A stretch of DNA of 7,216 nucleotides, from contig JAOTWT010000145.1 of assembly GCA_029862725.1 (NCBI GenBank), positions 1 through 7,216 on the forward strand, read 5' to 3'. The translations under genes and the position numbers were made by a program. Numbering within the stretch: position 1 is the first letter of the stretch; each line of letters begins with the position of its first letter. Origin of the DNA: Acidobacteriota bacterium (lineage in GTDB: Bacteria > Acidobacteriota > Blastocatellia > Pyrinomonadales > Pyrinomonadaceae). Positions 7,087 through 7,216 of this stretch are shown here, one piece after another. Under the pieces are notes generated by a model. The model ran no database searches. It was not told where the DNA came from and saw only the letters and a list, made by a program, of their open reading frames with translations.

Positions 7087-7216
7087 CTATTTCGCCATCT
7101 CTGATTTACCCCGGGTATATTGAGCCCGCATTTTTCTTCTGTCCCAATTCCACTGGACAACCTGGTAAGGGCGCCAAAGGTACGTAAGCGGAATCGAAAA
7201 CATATGTACCAGCCTG
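7087..7216 (-). CDS. 3' end of an unidentified ORF upstream of actA
   Basis: An open frame enters from the window edge and ends with TAG at 7089-7087. It gives 42 residues ending in KSEMAK. The peptide is rich in aromatic and basic residues: YLWRPYQVVQWNWDRRKMRA is followed by QYTRGK. This composition is more like a real protein tail than random sequence. It lies 36 bases before actA on the same strand, so it may be co-transcribed with the act genes. An internal ATG would allow a short protein of about 38 residues, but no good ribosome binding site precedes it, so a longer gene extending beyond the window is more likely. I do not recognise the family and assign no function. That it is coding at all is an inference from composition and position. 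Confidence 0.5.
   Translation of the reverse strand, partial: RLVHMFSIPLTYLWRPYQVVQWNWDRRKMRAQYTRGKSEMAK

Overview
The window is almost entirely one operon on the minus strand. It encodes Alternative Complex III (ACIII), the membrane quinol:electron-acceptor oxidoreductase that replaces the cytochrome bc1 complex in many bacteria. Reading 5' to 3' on the minus strand (high to low coordinates), the order is: the 3' end of an unidentified upstream ORF (7216-7087), actA (7050-6463), actB (6450-3508), actC (3501-2071), actD (2084-1539), actE (1542-976) and actF (979-1, running off the window). This is the standard unfused act gene order. No RNA genes, mobile elements, CRISPR arrays or clear terminators were seen.

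The parts fit the known complex. ActC and ActF are multi-helix NrfD-like membrane proteins, and ActC is the expected quinol-oxidising subunit. ActB has an N-terminal molybdopterin-oxidoreductase-like domain and a C-terminal ferredoxin domain whose cysteine pattern fits three [4Fe-4S] clusters and one [3Fe-4S] cluster. ActA is a membrane-anchored pentaheme cytochrome c and ActE a membrane-anchored monoheme cytochrome c. ActD is a small two-helix subunit. Electrons from quinol would pass through the ActB clusters and the ActA hemes to ActE or a soluble carrier, and then to a terminal oxidase that is not in this window.

The genes are packed for coordinated translation. Gaps are 12 and 6 bases for A/B and B/C, C/D overlap by 14 bases, and D/E and E/F both overlap as ATGA. 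A purine-rich Shine-Dalgarno sequence precedes most starts. No intergenic stretch is long enough for an obvious internal promoter. Only 36 bases separate actA from the upstream ORF, so transcription probably starts outside the window.

The organism is a Gram-negative-type aerobic bacterium with c-type cytochrome maturation and Tat export, and a genome of medium GC content. Unfused actABCDEF order and ActB sequence style would suit Acidobacteriota (for example Blastocatellia) or a related phylum, but this is an impression and not a demonstrated assignment. The system itself is known. The points worth a second look are: a complete four-cysteine cluster motif in the supposedly cofactor-free half of ActB; an ActE with no lipobox cysteine, anchored by a helix, beside an ActB that does have a Tat motif and lipobox; and the unidentified upstream ORF.
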